From contig NZ_JABBYG020000004.1 of NCBI RefSeq assembly GCF_012935325.2, positions 434,001 to 498,000 of the forward strand: a stretch of 64,000 nucleotides of DNA. Direction: 5' to 3'. This document shows, piece by piece, positions 44,880 to 55,460 of the stretch (position 1 is the first letter of the stretch; every line of letters begins with the position of its first letter). The notes below the pieces were generated by a model. It saw only the letters and a program-made list of their open reading frames with translations, ran no database searches and was not told the origin of the DNA. This DNA comes from Paenibacillus sp. PL91 (GTDB taxonomy: Bacteria; Bacillota; Bacilli; Paenibacillales; Paenibacillaceae). Both the position numbers and the translations under genes were made by a program.

Positions 44880-47800
44880 ATGAATATGGGTGCAAATAAA
44901 CTAGCGTCCAAAACAGCGCTTATCTTATCTGTGTTGATGGCTTATACAATGATTGCGAGCTATATCGTACCGTCATCGACAGGTTTAGTATCGAGGGTAA
45001 GTGCAGATGCCGCAGGGCAGGCGGAACAAGCGGCACAGGCAGAAAACGATCTAACGCTTTGGTATCGCCAGCCTGCGACGAGCTGGGAGACACAGGCGCT
45101 GCCTATCGGCAACGGCCATATGGGTGGAATGGTCTTCGGAGGGGTGGATCAAGAGCGCATCCAATTTAATGAAAAGACGTTATGGAGCGGCGGTCCCGGT
45201 GCAGATCCGAATTATCAATACGGGATAAAAGACGGAGCGCAAACGCATGTCGAGACGATTCGAACTTTGCTTAAGGAAGGCAAAATTAATGAGGCAAAAG
45301 CGCTGGTGAACCGCATTACCGGCATCATGGGACCCAATGATTCTTCCTTTGGCGCTTATCAGGCATTTGGAGATGTGTTTCTGGATTTTAATAAGCAAGA
45401 GACCTATACCGTAACAGCAAGCTCTTCAAATCCGGCTTACGGCGAAGGGATCGAGAAGCTTACGGATGGGTCTGTCGATACGAAATGGTATTCCGGCGAC
45501 GGACAGCCGCCATTCTGGATTCAGTGGCAGTACAGCGAGGCGAAGGTGATTGCCGGCTACTCATTCACATCAGCGAACGATGTAGCGAATCGCGACCCGA
45601 AGGACTGGACCTTAAAAGGCTCGAATGACGGGGTGCAGTGGACAGTTCTGGATACGAGGACAAACGAAGAGTTTGCAAGCCGCAAGCAGAAGAAAACATA
45701 TACGTTCGCCAATAGTCAGGCCTATGTCTACTACAAATTTGATCTTGTAAGCAAGGGCGGGACTCAAATGCAATTGTCTGAGCTCCAGATGGGCGATGCG
45801 GAAGAGGCTCCTAAAAATGCAACCGATTACGTCCGTGCATTGGATATTAAGGATGCGACCGCAACGGTGTCCTACAAACAAAATGACGTGCAGTATAAGC
45901 GGGAGTATTTTCTGAGCTATCCCGACAAGGTGATGGTCATGAGATTGACGACGGAAGGGAATCGTCCATTCAGCTTTGACGTACGTGTCACGGGCGCGCA
46001 GCCTGCCCATTCCGTTGCGGCATCAGGGAATGATGCGTTAGTTTTAAAGGGCTTTGTCCCAAGCAACAAGATGGGCTATGAAGCTCAGCTTAAAGTGAAG
46101 AACGAGGGCGGAACGGTAACAGCCGTCGGAGGGAAGCTTTCGGTAAAAGAGGTGAATGCGGTCACGATTTTGTTAACTGCTGCCACCGATTATGCGAATG
46201 ATTTTCCAACCTATAAGAGCAGCGTAACGCCGAAGGCGAAGGTTGAAGCGAATATGAATGCTGCTGCAGCCAAAACCTTTGACCAGCTGCGCTCGTCCCA
46301 TCTGGCGGATTACAAAGAGCTGTTCGACCGTGTTTCGCTCGATTTGGGCGGAGGAACAGTTGAAATGTCCACCGATGAGCTGCTGAACAAATACAAGACG
46401 AATGCAACCGAGAGCGAGAAAAGAAGTCTGGAGGCGCTTTTCTTCCAATATGGCCGCTATTTGCTTATAGCTTCTTCGCGGGAAGGCTCGCTACCGGCAA
46501 ATTTGCAGGGCGTGTGGAATCAAGTGAACAATCCCCCTTGGAACAGCGACTATCATACGAATATTAATGTGCAAATGAACTATTGGCCGTCTGAGGTTGT
46601 CAATCTGGCGGAAACGGATATTCCATATATCGATTATATCGATTCGCTGCGTGAGCCTGGCCGCGTAACGGCACAAAGGCAGCATGGCATAGAAGGCGCG
46701 GGCTGGGCTATCCATACCGTTAACAATCCATTCGGGTATACGGCTCCGGGCTCGGATTTTTACTGGGGCTGGTCGCCTGCTGCTAACGCCTTTATGGTTC
46801 AACAGGCGTGGGATCAGTATGCCTTCAGCGGTGACGTAAACCTGTTGGAAGGCAAAGTATATGACATTATTAAAGAAACGACGCAATTTTGGCTGAAGTA
46901 TTTGGTAGAGGATTCGGATGGAAGCTTGGTGTCATCGCCTTCCTATTCCCCGGAGCAAGGCGATGTGGCGATTGGCGTGTCCTATGACCAAGAGCTGATA
47001 TGGGGATTGTTCACGCAGTTTATTGAAGCGAGCGAAATTCTTGGCTTAGATGAAGAGCTGCGTTCAGAGACGATCGCGAAGCGGAGCAAGCTGTGGCTGC
47101 CGAAGGTCGGAAGCTGGGGGCAGGTGCAGGAATGGAAAAATGATATCGACAATCCAAACGACCAGCACCGTCATATCTCGCATTTGATCGGCTTATATCC
47201 TGGTACGCTCATTAATAAAGTGGATACGCCAGATTTGTTTGCAGCGGCAAAGGTGACGTTGAATGCTCGCGGCGATGGCGGAACAGGATGGAGCAAAGCG
47301 AACAAAATCAATTTATGGGCGCGCCTGCTAGATGGAGATCGTGCGCACAAGCTGCTAGGGGAGCAATTGAAAGGCAGCACCTTGCAAAATTTATTTGATA
47401 CGCATCCTCCTTTCCAAATCGACGGAAACTTTGGCGCGACTTCGGGAATAGCGGAAATGCTGCTGCAAAGCCATACGGGAACGATTGACCTCATGCCGGC
47501 TATGCCTGCTGCATGGGGAGCGGGAAGCGTAAAGGGCTTAGTGGCAAGAGGCGGCTTCGAGGTGGATATGAAATGGAATGGCACGGTGCTGAAAGAAGCG
47601 GTCATCACATCCAAGCAAGGCAACGAAGCAAAAGTAAAGTATAAGCAATTTGCTCAGCAGGGCTCCTTTGACATCGTTCGTGCTGAAGACAACCAATCTG
47701 TCAACTACACCATGAATGGCGACATCCTTACATTTGGGACGGAAGCTGGCGAGCAGTATAAAATAACATCGCATGTGAAGCCGCCAATTTTGCCAATCAA

Positions 47801-48791
47801 GGTAGATGATCGCGACCCATCGGTTGTTTACTCCGGAACATGGGGTCCTTACAACGATGCTAATGACTACAAAGGAACGGAATCCTTTAGCAGCACAGCC
47901 GGAAGCTATGCGGAATTTACGTTCGCAGGCACTGCGATCAAGCTCATTAGCGCGCGGCAGGCGAACCATGGACGAATTGATGTTTATATCGATGGTGAAT
48001 TAGCGGCTGAGGATATTGATGGTTATGGCCCCGCCACGTTAAAGCAGCAGGTTCTTTTTCAGCGGGAGGATCTGCCAAAAGGGACACATACGATAAAAGT
48101 AGTGGTGAAAGGAACGAAAAACAATGCAGCAAGCAATACGATTGGCATGATTGACGCATTTGAGTATCTTCCTTACGACGAGGAAGAGGCGTTGCCAACA
48201 ATCGACTTATCTGGACCAACATCTATTGCCAGCGGAAAAGCGTTCACTGTAGCCGTTGGCCTCAAAAGCGTAACGCAGTCCGTATATGCGCAAGATATCC
48301 GGCTCAGCTATGATGCCGAGCGGTTCGAGTTCGTATCGGCAGCTGCAGTTAAGGATGGGGTTCAACTTCTGGAGACGCAGCATAGCTCGCCTGGAACAAT
48401 CCGGTTAATTCTCGCTAGCGCTGGTCCGGGAAATGCGGTAACAGGCGATGCGAAAGTGCTGGATCTTAGCTTTAAAGCAAAGGAAGTTTCCGTGGCGACA
48501 AAAGGAAACGTGGCGATCACGGCTGCTGAGCTAGGCGATGCCCTCGGAAGCGAGACGAGCGTGGGCCTGGCAGCACTTGAAATCGCGATTACGCCAGAAG
48601 TGAAGGGCAATTCTGAAGATGTCAACGGTGACGGTAAAGTAAGCATCGGAGATCTTGGCATTATCGCTAAGCATTACGGCAAAACCTCCACAAGTCCGGA
48701 TTGGGAGCAAGTGAAGCACGCGGATATTAATGGAGATGGCAGCATCGATCTTATGGACCTGACGTCTGTAGCACGGAAGATGCTGGAATAG
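44880..48791 (+). CDS. GH95 alpha-L-fucosidase with internal CBM32 and cohesin-dockerin C-terminus
   Basis: This secreted 1303-residue enzyme probably removes terminal alpha-1,2-linked fucose from mucin or milk-type glycans. After a signal segment (about 12-40) the GH95 N-terminal domain starts [24 protein letters not shown]32-like sandwich (about 175-303) is inserted in it, after which the GH95 fold resumes. Candidate catalytic residues by analogy with Bifidobacterium AfcA are Asn561 and Asn563 ([12 protein letters not shown]), Glu692 (SPEQGD) and Asp848 (QIDGNFG). A further beta-sandwich (about 980-1100), a cohesin-like module (about 1107-1240, [16 protein letters not shown]) and a dockerin (about 1243-1303, [15 protein letters not shown]) follow. 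The ribosome site GAGAGGGG is 12 bases from the ATG at 44880; an ATG at 44886 is also possible. Confidence 0.9.
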   Translation: MNMGANKLASKTALILSVLMAYTMIASYIVPSSTGLVSRVSADAAGQAEQAAQAENDLTLWYRQPATSWETQALPIGNGHMGGMVFGGVDQERIQFNEKTLWSGGPGADPNYQYGIKDGAQTHVETIRTLLKEGKINEAKALVNRITGIMGPNDSSFGAYQAFGDVFLDFNKQETYTVTASSSNPAYGEGIEKLTDGSVDTKWYSGDGQPPFWIQWQYSEAKVIAGYSFTSANDVANRDPKDWTLKGSNDGVQWTVLDTRTNEEFASRKQKKTYTFANSQAYVYYKFDLVSKGGTQMQLSELQMGDAEEAPKNATDYVRALDIKDATATVSYKQNDVQYKREYFLSYPDKVMVMRLTTEGNRPFSFDVRVTGAQPAHSVAASGNDALVLKGFVPSNKMGYEAQLKVKNEGGTVTAVGGKLSVKEVNAVTILLTAATDYANDFPTYKSSVTPKAKVEANMNAAAAKTFDQLRSSHLADYKELFDRVSLDLGGGTVEMSTDELLNKYKTNATESEKRSLEALFFQYGRYLLIASSREGSLPANLQGVWNQVNNPPWNSDYHTNINVQMNYWPSEVVNLAETDIPYIDYIDSLREPGRVTAQRQHGIEGAGWAIHTVNNPFGYTAPGSDFYWGWSPAANAFMVQQAWDQYAFSGDVNLLEGKVYDIIKETTQFWLKYLVEDSDGSLVSSPSYSPEQGDVAIGVSYDQELIWGLFTQFIEASEILGLDEELRSETIAKRSKLWLPKVGSWGQVQEWKNDIDNPNDQHRHISHLIGLYPGTLINKVDTPDLFAAAKVTLNARGDGGTGWSKANKINLWARLLDGDRAHKLLGEQLKGSTLQNLFDTHPPFQIDGNFGATSGIAEMLLQSHTGTIDLMPAMPAAWGAGSVKGLVARGGFEVDMKWNGTVLKEAVITSKQGNEAKVKYKQFAQQGSFDIVRAEDNQSVNYTMNGDILTFGTEAGEQYKITSHVKPPILPIKVDDRDPSVVYSGTWGPYNDANDYKGTESFSSTAGSYAEFTFAGTAIKLISARQANHGRIDVYIDGELAAEDIDGYGPATLKQQVLFQREDLPKGTHTIKVVVKGTKNNAASNTIGMIDAFEYLPYDEEEALPTIDLSGPTSIASGKAFTVAVGLKSVTQSVYAQDIRLSYDAERFEFVSAAAVKDGVQLLETQHSSPGTIRLILASAGPGNAVTGDAKVLDLSFKAKEVSVATKGNVAITAAELGDALGSETSVGLAALEIAITPEVKGNSEDVNGDGKVSIGDLGIIAKHYGKTSTSPDWEQVKHADINGDGSIDLMDLTSVARKMLE

Positions 48792-48848
48792 CTTTATCAC
48801 AGTGGGGGATAGCGCGCCATGGGAGTTAAATAAAGGAGGCTTTACCGT

Positions 48849-48881
48849 TTGAATGATCGGAACTATCAAAATGCGATATGA
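48849..48881 (+). CDS. Possible 10-residue leader peptide before the sialidase
   Basis: An excellent ribosome site AAAGGAGG (48832-48839) is nine bases before a TTG that opens an 11-codon frame (MNDRNYQNAI, stop TGA at 48879-48881). The stop touches the sialidase ribosome site AGGAGAGG (48881-48888), which would couple translation. The same ribosome site could instead serve an ATG at 48853 in the sialidase frame, 13 bases away, so the leader reading is tentative. Confidence 0.35.
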   Translation: MNDRNYQNAI

Positions 48882-48894
48882 GGAGAGGTATACA

Positions 48895-51891
48895 TTGAAA
48901 AAAGCCGCATCTGCCATTCTTGCATTGATCCTGATGTTCACCATGCTTCCAGCGACGATAATGGCCAATGAACAGCCCTTGGAGACACCTGATCCAAGCT
49001 TAGTATTCCGTGCCGAAAATCAACAAATCTACACCAATAACTATACAAATTTAAACGATAAAGTGGATGCGCTGAAAGGGCTTGAGGAAGGAACGATTAT
49101 CGTTAGATTTCGTTATACCGGCACCTCGATTATGTCCTTATTCTCGCTTAGCAACAGCACGAAGGCTAACGGGCATTTTCATATCTACATTACGCCGGCA
49201 GCCATTGGCAGCGAAAACCGTTTAGAAGCGCCGGGACAAACAGCGGTTAATACGCATGTCAAAGCCGACATTGCCGTGAAGCAGAATGAGGTTCATACCG
49301 TGGCAATGGTCGTGGACAAAAATCAGGGCTATAAATATTTCCTTGATGGAAAGCTCGTTAAAACGGATACGACATCGGCAAGAAAGTTTATGAGCAATGT
49401 TTTTGAGCCCAATAGCGCGCAATTGGGACGTACGGAAAGACCCGCTGGCTCCAATCAATATTCCTTTAACGGCGAGATTGATTTTGCAGAGGTATACAGC
49501 AAACCGCTGGCCGACCAAGAGCTGCTTGCCATTACAGGAGTAACGAATACGACTCCGGTTCAAACTCCTTTGCCGGAGGGTGCCTTGATTACAGATCCGT
49601 ACTCGGTTTATTATCCAGGTCAATACGGCTCTAACGCATACCGTATTCCTGCGCTGCTGCAAACGGAAGACGGAACGCTGTTAGCAGGTATCGATAAACG
49701 GATCAGCCATGGCGGCGACTCTCCCGCAAACATTGATATGCTCGTAAGAAGAAGCTTGGACAACGGGCAGACATGGGAAGAGAATGGCGTTCTCATCAAT
49801 AACTATCCTGGAAACGCATCCAATATTGATCAATCCTTGCTGCAGGATCGTGAAACGAAGAGAATCTTCTCGCTGGTCCTCGGCTTTCCCGATGGCGGAG
49901 GGTATCCTACGTCGGTGAAGGGCAGCGGCTTTAAGTCGGTAAATGGTAAGCAATATTTGCTGCTTAAGGATCAAAGCAATAACGAGTACACCGTAAGAGA
50001 AAATGGCGAGGTGTATGACAGCGCAAACGTGAAAACAACGTACAAGGTAGATCAGAAGAGAAACTTGTATAACAACGATGTTAAGATAAGCCATATTTTC
50101 CTGCCTGCTTCTCCTTTAAAGCCGATTCGAACCTCTTATCTTGAGCTATGGCACAGCGATGATGAGGGTCTAACGTGGGAAGGTCCAGTGGATTTGAACC
50201 CGGGGATGAAAGAAGAATGGATGGCCTTCCTCGGTGCCGGACCGGGGACGGGAATCCAGTTGACAGAAGGGGATAAAGCGGGAAGACTTGTTTTCCCCGT
50301 TTATTTCACGAATGAGAATAGCTCGCAAGCAAGCGCAGTCATCTATAGCGATGATCATGGCGTTACCTGGCATCGCGGCGAATCGCCTAATGAAGGGCGA
50401 ATTGTGAACGGGGTTACTTTAAATGAAAGAACTTTTACAGGCAATGAGCTTACAGAATCACAGGTTGTTGAAATGCCGGATGGCCAGTTGAAGCTGTTCA
50501 TGCGAAATTATTCGGGCTTTGCCCAAATCGCGACAAGCTTTGACGGTGGCGAAACATGGGATTCGGAGGTTGTGACCGAACGCGGCCTGCCTGCTGCTTA
50601 CTGTCAAATGACGGCTATTCGTTATGACGGACAAATTGATGGGAAGGAAGCTGTTATTTTTGCCAGCCCTGGAAGCTCGTCAAGCCGAATAAACGGCACG
50701 GTTAAAGCGGGCTTGATTGTTGAAAATGGCACTTATTCAAATGGCCGAACGAAATATGAATTTGATTGGAAATATTCGCAGCTGGTGAAGGAAGGCCATT
50801 ATGCGTATTCGAGTCTAGCTAATCTAGCAAATGGTGAAATCGGCCTGTTCTATGAAGGAACCGGAAGCGCAGAGATGAGCTTTATCAAATTTAATCAGCA
50901 ATATTTGAAATGGCAGCTTCAAGGAAGCAGTCCTGAAGCGAAGCTGAACGCAATTGCGATTGAATCGCCTAAGCCAGATGGATATGCGGCAAATGACAAG
51001 CTGCGGATCAAAACGGTATTTAATCATTATATGATGCTTAGCGGCGATAAAAGCTTAAAAGGCACAATCGGCGATACAGCGGTCGTGTTCCAACTGGCAA
51101 GCCAAAATAGCTCGGGCACGGAATTTATTTTCGAAACGGAGTTCCCTGAGCTTGCATCTGGCACCTATACATTGAAAGCTGCGTTTGCAGACAATCTCAA
51201 AGGCTACAACGCTTACGGAAATGCACTGAATACGCAAGCAGATGCAAATAAGCTGGAAACGCAGGTCATATCGGGCGCAATTGAGGTGAAGGGTGATTCA
51301 ACTGGACTAACGGGTCCAAGCGAAGCCGTGTCCGGTGAAGCATTCAACATGAAATTAAGCTTGAAAAATGTAACGCAAAGCGTATACGCGCAAGATATCA
51401 CGGTGCAGTATGACCCTGCCGTTATGTCATTTGCATCCGCCAAATCATTGATCGAGGGTATTCAATTAATGGAAACCAATACGAGCGTGCCCGGCAAAAT
51501 CCGCTTCATACTCGCTAGCGCGGGCGCAGCTCATCCCCTGACGGGTGATGCGCAATTGCTTGAGCTTAGCTTTATAGCGAAGGAAGCGAGCGAGGCGGCT
51601 ACGGGAGTAATTGAAGTCACTTCCGCTTTGCTAGGGGATGAGCTTGGCATGGAAACGGAAGCTGCTCCGTCATCGCATAGCCTATTGATAACGCCGGCTC
51701 CTACTGGATTGCATGGAGATATCAATGGCGATGGCAAGGTAAGCGTTGGCGATCTTGGCATTGTAGCTGCCCAATATGGGAAGGATTCAGCAAGTCTGGA
51801 TTGGGAGCAAGCCAAGCGGGCAGATATCAATAAAGACCAAAAAATCGATATTGAGGATCTCGCAGCCGTTGCCAAAATCATCTTAGAATAA
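48895..51891 (+). CDS. GH33 sialidase with CBM40 and cohesin-dockerin C-terminus
   Basis: This secreted protein of about 998 residues cleaves terminal sialic acids. It has a signal peptide (ATIMANE), an N-terminal CBM40-like lectin domain (about 30-215) and a GH33 propeller (about 225-690). The propeller has the RIP motif (AYRIPAL), a likely acid/base Asp in HGGDSP, and four Asp boxes (SLDNGQTW, SDDEGLTW, SDDHGVTW, SFDGGETW). An inserted subdomain lies between the first two boxes, as in NanI-type enzymes. An Ig-like domain, a cohesin-like module (about 805-935, SVYAQDITVQYDPAVM) and a dockerin (about 940-998, GDINGDGKVSVGDLG) follow. The TTG at 48895, six bases after AGGAGAGG, gives a compact signal peptide; the ATG at 48853 would add 14 residues. 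Its product feeds the nan operon at 15516-21775. Confidence 0.92.
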   Translation: MKKAASAILALILMFTMLPATIMANEQPLETPDPSLVFRAENQQIYTNNYTNLNDKVDALKGLEEGTIIVRFRYTGTSIMSLFSLSNSTKANGHFHIYITPAAIGSENRLEAPGQTAVNTHVKADIAVKQNEVHTVAMVVDKNQGYKYFLDGKLVKTDTTSARKFMSNVFEPNSAQLGRTERPAGSNQYSFNGEIDFAEVYSKPLADQELLAITGVTNTTPVQTPLPEGALITDPYSVYYPGQYGSNAYRIPALLQTEDGTLLAGIDKRISHGGDSPANIDMLVRRSLDNGQTWEENGVLINNYPGNASNIDQSLLQDRETKRIFSLVLGFPDGGGYPTSVKGSGFKSVNGKQYLLLKDQSNNEYTVRENGEVYDSANVKTTYKVDQKRNLYNNDVKISHIFLPASPLKPIRTSYLELWHSDDEGLTWEGPVDLNPGMKEEWMAFLGAGPGTGIQLTEGDKAGRLVFPVYFTNENSSQASAVIYSDDHGVTWHRGESPNEGRIVNGVTLNERTFTGNELTESQVVEMPDGQLKLFMRNYSGFAQIATSFDGGETWDSEVVTERGLPAAYCQMTAIRYDGQIDGKEAVIFASPGSSSSRINGTVKAGLIVENGTYSNGRTKYEFDWKYSQLVKEGHYAYSSLANLANGEIGLFYEGTGSAEMSFIKFNQQYLKWQLQGSSPEAKLNAIAIESPKPDGYAANDKLRIKTVFNHYMMLSGDKSLKGTIGDTAVVFQLASQNSSGTEFIFETEFPELASGTYTLKAAFADNLKGYNAYGNALNTQADANKLETQVISGAIEVKGDSTGLTGPSEAVSGEAFNMKLSLKNVTQSVYAQDITVQYDPAVMSFASAKSLIEGIQLMETNTSVPGKIRFILASAGAAHPLTGDAQLLELSFIAKEASEAATGVIEVTSALLGDELGMETEAAPSSHSLLITPAPTGLHGDINGDGKVSVGDLGIVAAQYGKDSASLDWEQAKRADINKDQKIDIEDLAAVAKIILE

Positions 51892-51897
51892 TGAACC

Positions 51898-51925
51898 AAG
51901 GGTAGGCCGTGGGCCTACCCTTTTC
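51898..51925 (+). terminator. Strong terminator after the GH101-GH33 cluster
   Basis: AAGGGTAGGCC at 51898-51908 pairs perfectly with GGCCTACCCTT at 51912-51922 around a GTG loop, followed by TTCT. It ends the five-enzyme block. Confidence 0.85.
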
Positions 51926-51987
51926 TAATTGGGATAAGGAATTAAGATGAGAACAAAAAACATCAACTTCACAACAAAAGATATCAT

Positions 51988-52015
51988 TTGGGAGCGCTTA
52001 ATCAGCTTATATAAT
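51988..52015 (+). promoter_or_regulatory. Promoter of the third sugar importer
   Basis: TTGGGA at 51988-51993 and a perfect TATAAT at 52010-52015 are 16 bases apart, about 88 bases before the binding-protein start. The importer is thus transcribed separately from the glycosidases upstream. Confidence 0.6.
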
Positions 52016-52102
52016 GAGGGAACAATCGAATGAAAGCAACTAGAGTTCATAGGATTTTGGGTGAAAGAAGACGGAACGATACTTTAAGGAGGATTACACG
52101 AA

Positions 52103-53464
52103 ATGGGGAACAAATTCAAAAAAAGAGTAACATTTGGAATGGCGCTTTTTCTAGTGCTGCTAGCTCTGTCTGGCTGCGGCGGCAACGGAAACAATAATCC
52201 GCCTGCAGCGACCGAGAAGCCAACAGATGCTCCGAAGGCCCAAGAAACAGCGAAGCCTGCAGAGGAGCCAACCATTTCGGGAGATTTTGAAATCCAATAC
52301 TTTGTCGGCGGGTATGGCGATGCATGGTGGAAGGAAGTCATTGGCGAATTTCAGCAGAAGTACCCTGATTTGAAAATCAAGGAATCCGCTGGCTCCCAAA
52401 TCAATGAGCAAATGAAGCCGCGCTGGATTCAAGGCAATCCGCCGGATGTCGTTTACATTGATGGCGCCGGTTCAAACGAAACGCAAATGGTTCAAGATGA
52501 CCAGCTAATGGACATCACGGATTGGGTGAAGCAAGCAAGCAATGTTGACGGCGAAAACCTTGTCGGCAATCTGATTGCCGGTCCTCAAGACTTTGGCGGC
52601 AAGCACTATACGATTCCAATGGTATTCGGCTCATGGGGAACGTTCTATGACGCGGCTCTCTTCAAAGAAAAAGGCTGGGCTGTGCCAACGGATTGGGAAA
52701 GCTTCATGGCGACAAGCGAACAAATTAAAGCTGCGGGCATTAACCCATACATCCACACAGGCAAATATCCATACTACATCGTCGGCGGACTGCTTAACTC
52801 TGGTTTTGTTTCCGAGAACGGCGATAACCCGCAAATTCTGAAGGATCAGGAAGCTGCCAAAGAAGGCTCCTTCAACAATGATGCCGTTAAGAAAACGCTG
52901 GCGAAGCTTGTTGATATGCGTGACAAAGGCTACTTCGACAATGCGTCCTTCGGCATGAATCATACCGATTCGCAAATGCTGTTCCTGCAGCATAAGGATG
53001 CCATGATTCCGAACGGCTTATGGCTGGAAAATGAAATGAGCAAGGATACGCCTGAAGGCTTTACATTCGGATTTATTCCTTCGGTTATGCAAAATGCAGG
53101 CGGTAAATATGTAGCGATTCCTTACACAAGCAATATCGCGATTGCTAAAAAAGCGAAAAACCCGGAAGCTGCAAAAGCGTTTATCGAGTTTATCTTCACG
53201 AAAAAAGCAGCCGTACGCTGGGCAGAGATTACAGGCGCATTGATGAACGTGAAAGCTGACTTGGAATCCTCCAGCGCAAGCAATGTCGTGAAAACAGCGA
53301 TGAACTATTTTAACGGCGGCGATACGATCGTAGCTCCAGTATTTAAATTGAATTCGGACCTTGAGCAAGCGCAAAATGATGCAACAATCGCTTTGCTGCA
53401 AAAGACGATTACACCGGATGAGTGGATCGACCGGATGGAGAAAGCTGCGGCTAAGGCGCGTTAA
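52103..53464 (+). CDS. Carbohydrate ABC transporter substrate-binding lipoprotein (third importer)
   Basis: This is a family-1 binding protein of 453 residues with lipobox LSGC (Cys near residue 29), followed by an Asn/Pro/Ala/Glu-rich linker and the MalE-like fold (GNPPDVVYIDGAGSNETQMV, AALFKEKGWAVPTDW, MIPNGLWLENEM). The last motifs resemble binding proteins of the N-acetylglucosamine/chitobiose type, but that is a weak impression. Sitting between the glycosidase block and the GH84 gene, it probably imports an amino sugar or small oligosaccharide released by these enzymes. AAGGAGG precedes the ATG by ten bases. Confidence 0.88.
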   Translation: MGNKFKKRVTFGMALFLVLLALSGCGGNGNNNPPAATEKPTDAPKAQETAKPAEEPTISGDFEIQYFVGGYGDAWWKEVIGEFQQKYPDLKIKESAGSQINEQMKPRWIQGNPPDVVYIDGAGSNETQMVQDDQLMDITDWVKQASNVDGENLVGNLIAGPQDFGGKHYTIPMVFGSWGTFYDAALFKEKGWAVPTDWESFMATSEQIKAAGINPYIHTGKYPYYIVGGLLNSGFVSENGDNPQILKDQEAAKEGSFNNDAVKKTLAKLVDMRDKGYFDNASFGMNHTDSQMLFLQHKDAMIPNGLWLENEMSKDTPEGFTFGFIPSVMQNAGGKYVAIPYTSNIAIAKKAKNPEAAKAFIEFIFTKKAAVRWAEITGALMNVKADLESSSASNVVKTAMNYFNGGDTIVAPVFKLNSDLEQAQNDATIALLQKTITPDEWIDRMEKAAAKAR

Positions 53465-53486
53465 TACGATTACCTCTCTTCATTCT

Positions 53487-53523
53487 AACAATCAGAGGAC
53501 GCTCGTTCCTCTGATTGTTCTTT
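53487..53523 (+). terminator. Stem-loop between binding protein and permease (attenuator)
   Basis: AACAATCAGAGGA at 53487-53499 pairs perfectly with TCCTCTGATTGTT at 53507-53519, followed by CTTT. It lies in the same place as the stem-loops after the other two binding-protein genes. Confidence 0.65.
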
Positions 53524-53545
53524 CAAATCATAAGGGAGGCAGGAA

Positions 53546-54466
53546 ATGATGATCTCGACCATTAAGAAAAAGAAAAATACAAGCTCACGGAGCCGCAAGC
53601 TGTTTATTGCAAGCTTCCTGCTCCCCACGCTAGCTTTGTTCTCGTTATTTACGATCTATCCTTTGGCCCGCGGTTTATACTTGAGCTTCTTTGATTGGTC
53701 CGGCGGGTCGGAAACGATGAATTTTATCGGAATCGATAATTATAAGGAGCTATTCGCGGATTCCATTATTCCAACAGCCATTAAGAATGATTATTTTCTC
53801 ATCTTCTGGAAGGTCATTCTGATCATGCTGCTGGCTACCTTCTTTGCGGTCGCCTTAACCAGATTAAAGCTTAAGGAATATGGATTTTACCGTGTCGTCT
53901 TCTTCTTTCCAAACATTATATCCGTTGTCGTTATCGGAGTGTTGTGGAGCTTTATTTATAATCCGACGCTTGGCTTTCTGAATGCGTTTCTCTCATTGTT
54001 TACCGAAAATCCCGTAACGACGAACTGGCTCGGGTCGCCAAACCTCGCGATTTGGTCGCTGCTCCCGCCGAGCGTATGGGCAGGGATCGGCTTCTATATG
54101 CTTCTCATCATAGCTTCTATTCTCGGGATTCCCAGCTCCTTGTATGAAGCAGCGGGCATAGACGGGGCTAACGAATGGCAGCAGTTTACGAAAATTACGC
54201 TGCCGCTCATTTGGGAACAATTCAAGACGTCGGTTATCCACATTGTCATAACTACGCTGAATGGATCATTTATCATCGTCAAGCTTATGACGGAGGGTGG
54301 TCCGGATAATCAGACGCAGGTGCTCGGCTATTATTTGTATCAAATGGGCTTCAAGCAATATCATCTCAGTTATGGGGCAACCATCGGTGTTCTGATTCTT
54401 GTATTATCCTTAATCACAACCTTGATTCTAAACCGAATTCTTCATCGGGACACTATAGAAATGTAA
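53546..54466 (+). CDS. Sugar ABC transporter permease, MalF/UgpA type (third importer)
   Basis: The 306-residue membrane protein has a basic N-terminus, six predicted segments and the EAA loop YEAAGIDGANEW...ITLPLIWE. GGGAGGCAGG lies before adjacent ATGs at 53546 and 53549. It precedes the partner permease by 12 bases. Confidence 0.9.
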   Translation: MMISTIKKKKNTSSRSRKLFIASFLLPTLALFSLFTIYPLARGLYLSFFDWSGGSETMNFIGIDNYKELFADSIIPTAIKNDYFLIFWKVILIMLLATFFAVALTRLKLKEYGFYRVVFFFPNIISVVVIGVLWSFIYNPTLGFLNAFLSLFTENPVTTNWLGSPNLAIWSLLPPSVWAGIGFYMLLIIASILGIPSSLYEAAGIDGANEWQQFTKITLPLIWEQFKTSVIHIVITTLNGSFIIVKLMTEGGPDNQTQVLGYYLYQMGFKQYHLSYGATIGVLILVLSLITTLILNRILHRDTIEM

Positions 54467-54478
54467 TGAGGTGAACAA

Positions 54479-55345
54479 ATGAATGAGCTTGCAACCAAAA
54501 AGCCGCTGCTAGTCCTATCGAAATCGGTCGTTCGTATTTTATTATTGCTTTGGACTTTGCTTGTCCTTTACCCGGTCATTTGGACATTTTTAACCTCATT
54601 GAAGGATAACAAACAGGTTATGCAGGGCAAGCCATGGGATATACCAACGCTGTTTCGCTTTGAAAATTACGCGGATGTATGGAGCCGGGCGCATTTTGGC
54701 GACTATTTCTTCAATTCGATAATGGTCACTGTCGGCAGTATGATCGTGTCATTGGTAATGGCCGCGACGACGGCTTACATATTGGCTCGTTATACATTTA
54801 AGGGAAGAGGTACGCTTTACTTTGTTTATGTTGCCTCGATGATGATTCCGACAACGCTCGGATTGATCCCGTTATTTTTTCTGCTCAGCGATCTTCATTT
54901 GTCGAATTCCTTATTTGGGCTTATGATCGTTTATTCTGTCGGCACAATCGGCATTCTTCCATTTGCAATCTTCTTTCTCGTAGGCTTCTATAAGACGCTT
55001 CCGAAGGAGTTGGAAGAGGCCGCGACCATTGATGGCAGCTCGAATTACGGCATTTTCTTCCGCATTATGCTTCCGTTATCGAAGCCGGGACTGGTGACCG
55101 TTGGCATTATGAACGCGTTGACCGTATGGAATGAATATATTATGGCGACGGTTTTGATCAATGATCCCGAGAAGTACACCGTCCCTGTTGGGATTGCGAT
55201 TATGCAGGCGGAGATGCAGTATAGGACGGAGTGGGGGCCATTATTCGCGGGATTAGCGATCTCGATGATCCCTGTCATCATGATGTATGTTCTCTATCAG
55301 CGGCAAATTACGGGCGGACTTACGGCAGGCGCTTTAAAAGGGTAA
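54479..55345 (+). CDS. Sugar ABC transporter permease, MalG/UgpE type (third importer)
   Basis: The 288-residue membrane protein has six predicted segments, the EAA loop EEAATIDGSSNYG...IMLPLSKP and the C-terminus GGLTAGALKG. GAGGTG precedes the ATG. Again no ATPase follows; instead the GH84 gene comes next after two hairpins. Confidence 0.9.
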   Translation: MNELATKKPLLVLSKSVVRILLLLWTLLVLYPVIWTFLTSLKDNKQVMQGKPWDIPTLFRFENYADVWSRAHFGDYFFNSIMVTVGSMIVSLVMAATTAYILARYTFKGRGTLYFVYVASMMIPTTLGLIPLFFLLSDLHLSNSLFGLMIVYSVGTIGILPFAIFFLVGFYKTLPKELEEAATIDGSSNYGIFFRIMLPLSKPGLVTVGIMNALTVWNEYIMATVLINDPEKYTVPVGIAIMQAEMQYRTEWGPLFAGLAISMIPVIMMYVLYQRQITGGLTAGALKG

Positions 55346-55409
55346 CGCTAAGCGCTGCCACCGCCTATTCAAAGGTTTTCATACCCATCCACAGAATCAG
55401 CAGAGAGAC

Positions 55410-55435
55410 ATTGGCGGCGATCGAATCGCCCCAAT
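55410..55435 (+). other. Stem-loop upstream of the GH84 gene
   Basis: ATTGG-C-GGCGAT pairs with ATCGCC-CCAAT around a CGA loop, an 11-bp stem with one bulged C. No T tract follows. Its role is unknown. Confidence 0.45.
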
Positions 55436-55460
55436 GACCTCTAGGGATATTCGCAGCCAG

